A DNA stretch of 20,701 nt from an uncultured Prevotella sp. Lineage in GTDB: Bacteria; Bacteroidota; Bacteroidia; Bacteroidales; Bacteroidaceae. A model generated the notes under the pieces. It did not search any database. It was not told the DNA's origin and saw only the letters and a program-made list of their open reading frames with translations. The stretch's first letter is position 1. Every line of letters starts with the position of its first letter. Made by a program: the position numbers and the translations under genes. Positions 1 to 6,426 of this stretch are shown here, piece by piece. The stretch covers positions 1-20,701 of the forward strand of contig USPK01000032.1 of NCBI GenBank assembly GCA_900556465.1, read 5' to 3'.

Positions 1-233
1 CGCGCACCGGACCGGTCGGCGGCGAACACGCCGTCGCCCCCCAGGGAGATGAACACCCGGTGGAGGCCCGTGGCCAGCAGGGCGTCGGCGCGCAGTCCGT
101 CCAGGTCGTAGTTGCCCACGAGCCAGCAGCCGGCCGCGGCCGCCCGTCCGTCGGCCCGCAAGCCGGCGGCTAGTCGCGCAAAGGCCGCGGCGGCATCGCG
201 GTGCTCGAATCTACCGATAATTTCTGTCTGCAT
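1..233 (-). CDS. N-terminal fragment of an unidentified protein with a GGDG loop (possible NAD kinase-type fold)
   Basis: A reading frame opens at an ATG at 233 and stays open for 77 codons to the window edge, so only the N-terminus is visible. It begins MQTEIIGRFEHRDAAAAF, and near residues 62-70 reads VFISLGGDGVF. A hydrophobic strand ending in GGDG near residue 68 resembles the nucleotide-binding loop of NAD kinases (usually GGDGT), and the spacing from the N-terminus is about right. Here, however, the Thr is Val and the rest of the N-terminal half is not convincing. A PfkB-type sugar kinase strand (SLGxxGV) is an alternative. There is no signal peptide, so the product is probably cytoplasmic. 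The leader GGTAAAAAGAAAAAG is A-rich, as expected for Bacteroidota translation starts. The gene lies 85 bp downstream of the metallophosphoesterase on the same strand with no visible promoter, so co-transcription is likely. I am fairly confident it is coding and not confident of its function. Confidence 0.55.
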   Translation of the reverse strand, partial: MQTEIIGRFEHRDAAAAFARLAAGLRADGRAAAAGCWLVGNYDLDGLRADALLATGLHRVFISLGGDGVFAADRSGA

Positions 234-318
234 CTTTTTCTTTTTACCTCGGCCCCGCCGCACGGCGGACCGCAACTTGCCCACCGTCGCGTCCGGCCGT
301 TGCCGGAGGGCGCCGCCC

Positions 319-1494
319 TCAGTCCCTGAATTCTTTCTCAAACATCACTTCGCCGGCCTCATTCACCGTGCGCACGGCCACACCCTGCGGCCCGACGCGC
401 ACCAGCGTGGCGCAGGCGTTGTCGTTGAGCAGAATGGGGAAGCTATTCTCCCCGGCCCGGGGCGCACGGTAAGCGAACTCGTGCAGGTGGCCCGCAATCA
501 TCAGGTCTATGCGTTCGCGGTTCAGGACAGGCATGTAGAGGCTGTCCACCATGGCCGGGCCGTGGGCCGAAGCGCGCCGGTTCGCGCCGCGCTTGGCGGG
601 CGGGATGTGGAGCAGGACAATGCGGTGGCGCGCCTGGCGGAAGGCCTCGCTGGCCACGACCTGCCGCAACCAGGCCGCCTGCTCGCGGCGGTAGGCGTCG
701 AATGCCGTGATGCGGGAGTAGTCGAAGTGGCTGTCGGGCTTGTCCTCGCCCGTGTCGAGTACGATGATGAACGTGTCGCCCAGGGAGTACGTGGCGTAGA
801 ACCTGCCCTGCGGCCGGTAGACGTACTGCCCGTAAAGGCGGGCATACGGGCCGCGCGTCTCGTGGTTGCCCCGCACGGCCACAAACGGAATGTGGCGGGC
901 GAAGCGGACTACCGACGTGTCGATGAAGCTGGGGTAGGGCTGGTCGGGCTTACTGAAATGGCTCAACATGTCGCCGAGCAGGAACACGGCGCTCACTTCC
1001 CGCAGCGGCTGGAAGGAGAGCAGCTTCGCGTACTTCGCCGCGTCGTCGTGCATGTCACTGAGCGTGACGAAGGCGCACGACGTGGCGGAGGGGTCGGGCG
1101 TACGGAAAGTGTACCAGGGCGTAACAATCGTGTCGCCGTAAACGTTGTCCGACAGACGGAACCTGCGGATGGGGACCGACAAAAGGCGATACTCGTAAGT
1201 CGTATTGGGCGCGAGGCTGTCGAGCCGGATGGCGTTGCGCGTGTTGTTGGCCTGGACCAGCCCGTCCACGTAGTCGAACACGCGGCGCGTACGGGCGTCG
1301 CCCTGCCGCCTCACCTCGACGGCCGAGACGCCGCGACCCGAGGTCGTGAAGTAGACGCGCACGTCGTTCGGCGTCAGGCCCTGCAGGTAGGGCCCGTGCG
1401 TGAAGCGGTAGACCGTGTCGGACGGTTGCCGGGCAAAGGCCGGCGCCAGGCTGCCCCAGGCGGCCAGGAGCCAGGAAAGGAGTTTGCGTTTCAC
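319..1494 (-). CDS. Exported purple acid phosphatase-like metallophosphoesterase
   Basis: This 391-residue protein is predicted to hydrolyse phosphomonoesters or diesters outside the cytoplasm. Residues 1-21 form a signal peptide (MKRKLLSWLLAAWGSLAPAFA). Residues about 28-130 resemble the fibronectin-like N-terminal domain of purple acid phosphatases (YLQGLTPNDVRVYFTT, LAPNTTYEYRL). The calcineurin-like catalytic domain follows with its metal-binding blocks intact: DMH (D147, H149), GDM (D175), GNHE (209-212), an isolated H296 and GHLH (335-338). The substrate cannot be read from sequence. The start is a GTG. No in-frame ATG lies upstream before a stop, and the GTG overlaps a tiny ATG-ATG-TGA reading frame. 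A TAAATTTG box at 1550-1557 with TTGG 20 bp further upstream is the likely promoter. The gene is divergent from the DUF4861 gene. Confidence 0.92.
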   Translation of the reverse strand: MKRKLLSWLLAAWGSLAPAFARQPSDTVYRFTHGPYLQGLTPNDVRVYFTTSGRGVSAVEVRRQGDARTRRVFDYVDGLVQANNTRNAIRLDSLAPNTTYEYRLLSVPIRRFRLSDNVYGDTIVTPWYTFRTPDPSATSCAFVTLSDMHDDAAKYAKLLSFQPLREVSAVFLLGDMLSHFSKPDQPYPSFIDTSVVRFARHIPFVAVRGNHETRGPYARLYGQYVYRPQGRFYATYSLGDTFIIVLDTGEDKPDSHFDYSRITAFDAYRREQAAWLRQVVASEAFRQARHRIVLLHIPPAKRGANRRASAHGPAMVDSLYMPVLNRERIDLMIAGHLHEFAYRAPRAGENSFPILLNDNACATLVRVGPQGVAVRTVNEAGEVMFEKEFRD

Positions 1495-1549
1495 ATCATA
1501 GGGGGATGGGGGATCTTGCCATGGCCCCGCGGCAGGGCGATTACGTAGG

Positions 1550-1581
1550 CAAATTTACGAAAAGCGCCCCGCCGCGCCAAG
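1550..1581 (-). promoter_or_regulatory. Bacteroidota-type promoter of the metallophosphoesterase
   Basis: Reading the minus strand, TTGG (1581-1578), a 20-bp spacer and TAAATTTG (1557-1550) match the Bacteroides sigma-ABfr pattern (TTTG, about 19-21 bp, TAnnTTTG). The start codon is about 55 bp downstream. The leader contains two G5/C5 runs. Confidence 0.6.
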
Positions 1582-1792
1582 CCGCACGGACGGAAAACGG
1601 GAAGGCCGCTCCGGCCGCCGCTCTTCGTGGGTAACCGGGCGGCCGCTACGCCCCGCGCCCGGGCGCCTGTTCCGGTCCGGTGGGGCAAAGGAAAAGCGGG
1701 GTTCTCCCTTTGCCCGCCGCACACCTTTAATATACTAGGTGCGCTGCGCAAGACAGGAAGCGGCCCGGGTGACAAAGAAAAACCAGTTTTTC

Positions 1793-1823
1793 TTTGTCCA
1801 CCTCTCGCCTTTCACTATCTCTG
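1793..1823 (+). promoter_or_regulatory. Upstream duplicate promoter in unit 2
   Basis: TTTG (1793-1796), a 19-bp spacer and TATCTCTG (1816-1823) match the Bacteroides promoter pattern except for one base in the -7 box. The TTTG is part of the right arm of a perfect 12-bp inverted repeat (1771-1798). Confidence 0.4.
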
Positions 1824-1876
1824 TTGCACGTAGACAGGAGGCGGCTCGGACAAGTCATGGAAAAGCGAGGCTTTTC

Positions 1877-1908
1877 CTTGCCTTGCCTCTCGCCTTTCAC
1901 TATCTTTG
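1877..1908 (+). promoter_or_regulatory. Proximal promoter of the DUF4861 gene
   Basis: CTTG (1877-1880), a 20-bp spacer and TATCTTTG (1901-1908) give a good TAnnTTTG promoter. Transcription would start about 4-6 bp after the box, leaving a 5' leader of only a few bases before the ATG at 1917. The -33 element abuts the right arm of the unit 3 hairpin. Confidence 0.65.
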
Positions 1909-1916
1909 TCCCCGTT

Positions 1917-3140
1917 ATGAAAACGCCCGCTATTCTCCTCCTTACGGCCCTGGGCTGCCTGGCGGCACCCGGGGCGGCCCTGGCGCAGCGCGCTACGCTC
2001 GCGGTCTCGAACCCGAGCGACGCCCAGCGGCAGGAAATCGTCGAAATCCCGGCCCGCGACGTCTACACCCGCCTCGGCCTTCGCCCGGGTCAGTCCTTCA
2101 CCGTCCGCAACGCCTCGGGCCAGGAAGTGGACTACCAGCTGACGCACGACAGCCTGCTGCTGCTCGACGTCAGCGTACGCCCGGGCGGCACGGCCATTTT
2201 CCGCCTGCAACCGGGGACACCCCGCGCCGCCACGCCCGCCGTGCATGGGCGCCGCTACCCCGAACGCCTGGACGACGTGGCCTGGGAAAACGACCGCACG
2301 GCCTATCGCGTCTACGGCCCGGCCCTGCAACGCACCGGCGAGCGCTCGTTCGGCATCGACGTCTGGGTGAAGAACACGCCCGACCTCGTCGTGGCGGACC
2401 GCTACGCCCTGGAACTCGGCCACCAGGCCCGCATCCGCCAGCTGCAGGCCGAGGGAAAGCGGGCCGAAGCCACCGAGCTGCAACGCCAGACCAGCTACCA
2501 CTACGACCACGGCAACGGCCTGGACTGCTACCAGGTGGGGCCCACCCTGGGCTGCGGCGCCCCGGCGCTGCTCGAAGGCGACAGCCTGCTGCTGCCCTAC
2601 TGCTACCGGACGTGCGAAATCCTGGACAACGGGCCGCTTCGCTTCGCCGTGCGCCTGGACTACGGCCCCTTCGACGCGGGCACGGACCGCGGCGTCACGG
2701 AGCACCGCATCATCCGTTGCGACAAGGGGAGCAACTTCTGCCGCCTTACCGTCTGGTACGACGGGCTGACGGCGCCGCGCACGTTGGCCGCGGGTGTCGT
2801 GGTCCACACGGCGGACACGACGAGCCTAGCCTGCGGCGAGGGCTACGTGGCCTATGCCGACCCGACGGACAACCCGACGCGCCACAATTTCCAGATTTAC
2901 ACGGGCCTCCTCTTCCCGGACGCCGGCGTGCGCACCTGTCCCCTGCTCTACGCCAAGCCGGCGGGCAGCGTGGCCGGCCATGCCGTGGGCCTCGCCACCT
3001 ATCGCCCCGGCCAGCGCTTCACCTACTACTTCGGCTCGGCCTGGAGCAAGGCCGACGTGCGCACCTTCGCCGAGTGGCGGCAACGCGCGGCCGAGACGCT
3101 GGCCGCCCTGCGTCAGCCGCTGCAAGTGGCCTTCCGCTGA
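1917..3140 (+). CDS. DUF4861 family exported protein
   Basis: The 407-residue product has a signal peptide (MKTPAILLLTALGCLAAPGAALA, cleavage near A23/Q24) and is expected in the periplasm or at the cell surface. The body matches DUF4861: a beta-rich N-terminal part with VSNPSDAQRQEIVEIP, then WENDR (123-127) followed by YRVYGPAL, GIDVWVK (146-152), and the block YHYDHGNGLDCYQVGPTLG (194-212). The C-terminus ends in a strand-rich segment with FTYYFGSAW. The family has no established reaction that I know of, and members often occur near polysaccharide-degradation genes in Bacteroidota. The conserved D/H/G-rich block could be an active site, which is inference. A longer open frame begins at 1794, but the ATG at 1917 directly precedes the signal peptide and follows a promoter, so it is preferred. 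valS follows 264 bp downstream with its own promoter. Confidence 0.88.
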   Translation: MKTPAILLLTALGCLAAPGAALAQRATLAVSNPSDAQRQEIVEIPARDVYTRLGLRPGQSFTVRNASGQEVDYQLTHDSLLLLDVSVRPGGTAIFRLQPGTPRAATPAVHGRRYPERLDDVAWENDRTAYRVYGPALQRTGERSFGIDVWVKNTPDLVVADRYALELGHQARIRQLQAEGKRAEATELQRQTSYHYDHGNGLDCYQVGPTLGCGAPALLEGDSLLLPYCYRTCEILDNGPLRFAVRLDYGPFDAGTDRGVTEHRIIRCDKGSNFCRLTVWYDGLTAPRTLAAGVVVHTADTTSLACGEGYVAYADPTDNPTRHNFQIYTGLLFPDAGVRTCPLLYAKPAGSVAGHAVGLATYRPGQRFTYYFGSAWSKADVRTFAEWRQRAAETLAALRQPLQVAFR

Positions 3141-3160
3141 CGCCGACAGTCGCCGCAACC

Positions 3161-3244
3161 ACGGGCCTTAGCCCCGTAAAAACTCCCCCTATTCCCGTAA
3201 AAACTGGGCCTAGCCCCGTAGCGACGGGCCTTAGCCCCGTGAAA
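3161..3244. repeat. 21-bp palindromic tandem repeat array A (4 units)
   Basis: Four consecutive 21-bp units start at 3161, 3182, 3203 and 3224. Each is a 17-bp core close to ACGGGCCTTAGCCCCGT plus a 4-bp linker (AAAA, AAAA, AGCG, GAAA). The core is a near-perfect palindrome with 7 of 8 arm pairs matching. The second unit is the most diverged core. The array starts 20 bp after the DUF4861 stop codon and ends 112 bp before the valS -7 box. The 21-bp period keeps one plus frame open (repeating TGLSPVK), which produces a spurious ORF through it. Confidence 0.9.
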
Positions 3245-3355
3245 ACGGCGCGCGCCCCCGCTCCGACGGGGACTGCGGGCCGCCGCGCCGGGCGGGTAAA
3301 GCGTTCGGCCTCAACTATCCCGGCCACGCCTGCACCGCCTTTCGTGAGAATGTCG

Positions 3356-3363
3356 TATCTTTG
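3356..3363 (+). promoter_or_regulatory. valS -7 promoter box TATCTTTG
   Basis: TATCTTTG matches TAnnTTTG exactly and lies 41 bp before the valS ATG. No convincing TTTG lies 19-21 bp upstream. The leader that follows is A-rich (ACAAGCAAACAGACAACG). Confidence 0.6.
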
Positions 3364-3404
3364 CAGGGAAATTCGCACAAGCAAACAGACAACGCATCCT
3401 AACT

Positions 3405-6086
3405 ATGGAACTAGCAAGCAAATACAATCCCGCAGAAGTGGAGACCAAGTGGTACCAGTACTGGTTGGACCACCACCTTTTCAGTTCAAAACCTGACGCA
3501 CGCGAGGCCTACACGGTCGTCATCCCACCGCCCAACGTGACGGGCGTACTCCACATGGGGCACATGCTTAACGAAACCATCCAGGACATACTGGTGCGCC
3601 ACGCGCGCATGGAGGGAAAAAATGCTTGCTGGGTACCCGGCACGGACCACGCCTCGATTGCCACGGAAGCCAAAGTAGTGGCGCGCCTGGCCCAACAGGG
3701 CATCAAGAAGTCGGACCTGACGCGCGAGGAATTTCTCCGCCACGCCTGGCAGTGGACCGAGGAGCACGGCGGCATCATCCTCAAGCAGCTGCGCCGCGTA
3801 GGCGCCTCGTGCGACTGGGACCGCACGGCCTTCACCATGGACGAGGAGCGCTCGCGCAGCGTCATAAAGGTGTTCGTAGACCTCTACAACAAGGGGCTCA
3901 TCTACCGCGGCGTGCGCATGGTCAACTGGGACCCGAAGGCACAGACCGCCCTCTCGGACGAGGAAGTCGTATATAAGGAGGAGCACACCAAGCTCTACTA
4001 CATGAAATACTACGTGGCCGAGGACGACAGCACCGGCGCCACGGGCGAGGAAGGCGAGGTCGTTCACCAGGACGAGCGCGGCCGCTACGCCGTAGTAGCC
4101 ACGACGCGACCGGAAACCATTATGGGCGACGTGGCCATGTGCATCAACCCACAGGACCCGAAGAACCACTGGCTGCGCGGCAAGAAGGTCATCGTCCCCC
4201 TGGTGGGCCGCGTCATCCCCGTCATCGAGGACGAATACGTAGAGATTGAGTTCGGCACGGGCTGCCTGAAAGTGACGCCGGCCCACGACGTGAACGACTA
4301 CATGTTAGGCGAAAAGTACAATCTCCCTATCATCGACATCTTCAACCCCGATGCCACGATTTCCGAGGCCGCGGGCATGTACGTCGGGCAAGACCGCTTC
4401 GACGTGCGGAAACAGATAGCCGCCGACCTGGCCCAGGCCGGACTCATGGAGAAAGTAGAGGACTACGACAACAAAATAGGCTGCTCGGAGCGCACCGGCG
4501 TGCCCATCGAACCGAAACTGTCCATGCAGTGGTTCCTCAAGATGAAGCACTTCGCCGACCTGGCCCTGCCGCCCGTCATGAACGACGAGATACACTTCTA
4601 CCCGGCCAAGTACAAGAACACCTACCGCCACTGGCTCGAGAACATAAAGGACTGGTGCATCTCCCGCCAGTTGTGGTGGGGGCACCGCATCCCGGCCTAC
4701 TACCTCCCGTCCGGCGGTTTCGTCGTCGCCGAGACGGCGGAAGAGGCCCTAGCCCTGGCCCGGCAGAAGACGGGCAACGAGGCCCTGACCCTGGCCGACC
4801 TGAAGCAGGACGAGGACGCGCTCGACACGTGGTTCTCCTCCTGGCTCTGGCCCATATCCCTCTTCCGCGGCATCACGGACCCGGGGAACGCGGAATTCAG
4901 CTACTACTACCCGACCAGTGACCTGGTGACCGGGCCCGACATCATCTTCTTCTGGGTTGCCCGAATGATCATGGCGGGCTACGAGTTCACGGGACAGATG
5001 CCGTTCCGCAACGTCTACTTCACGGGCATCGTGCGCGACAAACTGGGCCGCAAGATGTCTAAATCGCTCGGCAATTCGCCGGACCCGCTCGAGCTCATCG
5101 ACCGCTACGGCGCCGACGGCGTGCGCATGGGCATGATGCTCTGCGCACCGGCCGGCAACGACATCCTCTTCGACGAGGCGCTCTGCGAACAGGGCCGCAA
5201 CTTCTGCAACAAAATCTGGAACGCCTTCCGCCTGGTCCACAGCTGGCAGACCGCCGACGCGCCGCAGCCCGAAACGGCGCGCCTCGCCGTCCGCTGGTTC
5301 GGCGCCCGCCTGCGCCGCAGCGCCGCCGACGTGGCCGACATGTACCGCAAGTACCGCCTGTCCGACGCGCTGATGGAAGTCTACCGCCTCTTCTGGGACG
5401 AGTTCTCCAGCTGGTACCTCGAGATGGTGAAGCCCGACTACGGCAGCCCCGTCGACCGGGCCACCTACGACGCCACCATCGGCTACTTCGACGCCCTGCT
5501 CCACCTGCTCCACCCCTTCATGCCCTTCATCACGGAGGAACTCTGGCAGCACCTGTGCGAACGCCGCGACGGCGAGAGCATCAGCATCAGCCCGCAGGCC
5601 ATCGCCGAACCGGCCGAGGGCGACCAGGCCCTCGTCGACGGCATGGAGCGCGTCAAGAGCGTCATCGCCGCCGTACGCGCCGTGCGCAACTCCAAGAACA
5701 TCGCGCCCCGGACGCCGTTGGCGCTCCAAGCCGTAGGCACCAACCCCGTGGCCGAATACGCCGACGTGATTGCCAAAATGGCCTGCGTGGAACGCATCGA
5801 CGTCGTCGCGACGAAGGACAAGGGAGCCTCAGCCTTCCTCGTCGGCACGCAGGAGTTCGCCGTACCCCTCGGCAACCTCATCAATGTGGAGGAGGAAATC
5901 CGGAAGGCGCAGGCCGAGCTGGAACACCTCGAAGGTTTCCTCAAAGGGGTCAACAAGAAGCTGTCCAACGAACGCTTCGTAGCCAATGCCCCGGCCGCCG
6001 TCGTGGAACTGGAACGCAAGAAACAGCACGACGCCGAGACCAAGATAGCCACACTCAAGGAGACGCTCGCCTCGCTCCAGGGCTAA
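3405..6086 (+). CDS. valS: Valyl-tRNA synthetase
   Basis: This cytoplasmic class I aminoacyl-tRNA synthetase charges tRNA-Val. The 893-residue length is normal for the family. The ATP-binding signature PPPNVTGVLHMGH is at residues 41-53 (HIGH motif as HMGH), and KMSKS is at 550-554. Between them lies the CP1 editing domain, with TTRPETIMGDVAM, and the segment DWCISRQLWWGHRIPAYY. The anticodon-binding domain follows, and the C-terminus is the charged coiled coil typical of ValRS (from about RKAQAELEHLEGFLKGVNKK). The ATG at 3405 gives the expected N-terminus MELASKYNPAEVETKWY. The gene appears monocistronic: its own -7 box lies 41 bp upstream and an intrinsic terminator lies about 50 bp after the stop. 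Nothing is unusual in the protein. Confidence 0.98.
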   Translation: MELASKYNPAEVETKWYQYWLDHHLFSSKPDAREAYTVVIPPPNVTGVLHMGHMLNETIQDILVRHARMEGKNACWVPGTDHASIATEAKVVARLAQQGIKKSDLTREEFLRHAWQWTEEHGGIILKQLRRVGASCDWDRTAFTMDEERSRSVIKVFVDLYNKGLIYRGVRMVNWDPKAQTALSDEEVVYKEEHTKLYYMKYYVAEDDSTGATGEEGEVVHQDERGRYAVVATTRPETIMGDVAMCINPQDPKNHWLRGKKVIVPLVGRVIPVIEDEYVEIEFGTGCLKVTPAHDVNDYMLGEKYNLPIIDIFNPDATISEAAGMYVGQDRFDVRKQIAADLAQAGLMEKVEDYDNKIGCSERTGVPIEPKLSMQWFLKMKHFADLALPPVMNDEIHFYPAKYKNTYRHWLENIKDWCISRQLWWGHRIPAYYLPSGGFVVAETAEEALALARQKTGNEALTLADLKQDEDALDTWFSSWLWPISLFRGITDPGNAEFSYYYPTSDLVTGPDIIFFWVARMIMAGYEFTGQMPFRNVYFTGIVRDKLGRKMSKSLGNSPDPLELIDRYGADGVRMGMMLCAPAGNDILFDEALCEQGRNFCNKIWNAFRLVHSWQTADAPQPETARLAVRWFGARLRRSAADVADMYRKYRLSDALMEVYRLFWDEFSSWYLEMVKPDYGSPVDRATYDATIGYFDALLHLLHPFMPFITEELWQHLCERRDGESISISPQAIAEPAEGDQALVDGMERVKSVIAAVRAVRNSKNIAPRTPLALQAVGTNPVAEYADVIAKMACVERIDVVATKDKGASAFLVGTQEFAVPLGNLINVEEEIRKAQAELEHLEGFLKGVNKKLSNERFVANAPAAVVELERKKQHDAETKIATLKETLASLQG

Positions 6087-6133
6087 GCCCCGCAGCGGGC
6101 CGCACCGCTCTCCCCGTCCCCCTGTCCCCGACG

Positions 6134-6155
6134 CCCCGCGGCGCCGGGGATTTTT
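6134..6155 (+). terminator. Intrinsic terminator after valS
   Basis: CCCCG (6134-6138) pairs with CGGGG (6145-6149) around a 6-base loop and is followed by A then T5 and CT. It lies 48 bp after the valS stop and is a conventional rho-independent terminator. Confidence 0.75.
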
Positions 6156-6190
6156 CTATCCGGCCCGCCCCGCGCCCCGGCGCGGAACGA

Positions 6191-6274
6191 ACGGGGCTAA
6201 GGCCCCTCGCTACGGGCCCTATCCCCGTAAAAACTCGCCCTATTCCCGTAAAAACGGGCCTTAGCCCCGTAAAT
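6191..6274. repeat. 21-bp palindromic tandem repeat array B (4 units plus a degenerate end)
   Basis: Units start at 6191, 6212, 6233 and 6254, exactly 21 bp apart. The first is in the opposite orientation (core ACGGGGCTAAGGCCCCT, linker CGCT) and the other three are forward with linkers AAAA, AAAA and AAAT. A degraded fifth copy may begin at 6275. The array lies between the valS terminator and the promoter of the next operon. The third core (ACTCGCCCTATTCCCGT) closely resembles the second unit of array A, so variant units recur between arrays. Confidence 0.9.
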
Positions 6275-6383
6275 ACGAATCCTGGCCCGGCGGCGCGACG
6301 CACAGACCGCGGCCGAGGCCGGAATAGCAGAATAGTCCATGCGCCTGTCGTTTTGTCCATTCCCCGATATGCCCTGTATTCCC

Positions 6384-6391
6384 TAACTTTG
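6384..6391 (+). promoter_or_regulatory. -7 promoter box TAACTTTG of the phosphoesterase-fucosidase operon
   Basis: TAACTTTG matches TAnnTTTG exactly, 36 bp before the ATG at 6427. No good -33 element lies 19-21 bp upstream. A TTTG at 6352-6355 is too far away, at 28 bp. No comparable box separates the three downstream genes. Confidence 0.6.
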
Positions 6392-6426
6392 CCACGAGTT
6401 TCGGACCCGCGCTTACCACACCACCT

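Larger units (their letters stand above)
1671..1913 (+). repeat. Three tandem 81-bp hairpin-plus-promoter units
   Basis: Units at 1752-1832 and 1833-1913 are clear duplicates. Both start GACAGGARGCGGCYCGG (15 of 17 identical), and both end CCTCTCGCCTTTCACTATCT followed by YTGT. A more diverged unit fits at 1671-1751. The middle of each unit is a different inverted repeat: 1683-1691 with 1707-1715 (9 bp), 1771-1782 with 1787-1798 (12 bp, perfect, loop CCAG), and 1859-1866 with 1870-1877 (8 bp, loop GAG). The right arm carries or abuts a TTTG/CTTG, and a TA-rich -7-like box follows 18-20 bp later in each unit. So the arm sequences changed while pairing and promoter spacing were kept. Confidence 0.75.
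1495..1916. other. 422-bp divergent intergenic region with duplicated promoter units
   Basis: No convincing gene lies here. The left part (1495-1580) holds the leader and promoter of the minus-strand metallophosphoesterase. Positions 1582-1670 are GC-rich with nothing recognisable. Positions 1671-1913 consist of about three tandem 81-bp units leading to the DUF4861 gene. Short open frames across the region (for example 1491-1775 minus and 1627-1833 plus) run through the repeats and hairpins, have no recognisable protein content and are judged spurious. Confidence 0.7.
6087..6426. other. 340-bp intergenic region between valS and the phosphoesterase operon
   Basis: In order it holds the valS terminator (6134-6155), repeat array B (6191-6274) and the -7 box of the next operon (6384-6391). 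No gene is evident. An antisense open frame through it is a shadow that repeats TGLxPV because of the 21-bp period. Confidence 0.7.

Noticed and set aside
1491..1775. 94-codon minus-strand open frame in the divergent region
   Set aside because: It spans a promoter, hairpins and the repeat region and has no recognisable protein features.
3161..3244. Possible CRISPR array
   Set aside because: Units are contiguous with 4-bp linkers and no unique spacers, and there are no cas genes. These are palindromic tandem repeats, not CRISPR.
1739..3496. 585-codon plus-strand open frame running through the DUF4861 gene and repeat array A
   Set aside because: It is out of frame with the DUF4861 protein, Arg/Pro/Gly-rich, and stays open through the array only because the 21-bp period preserves one frame. 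Its apparent heptapeptide repeat is an artefact.
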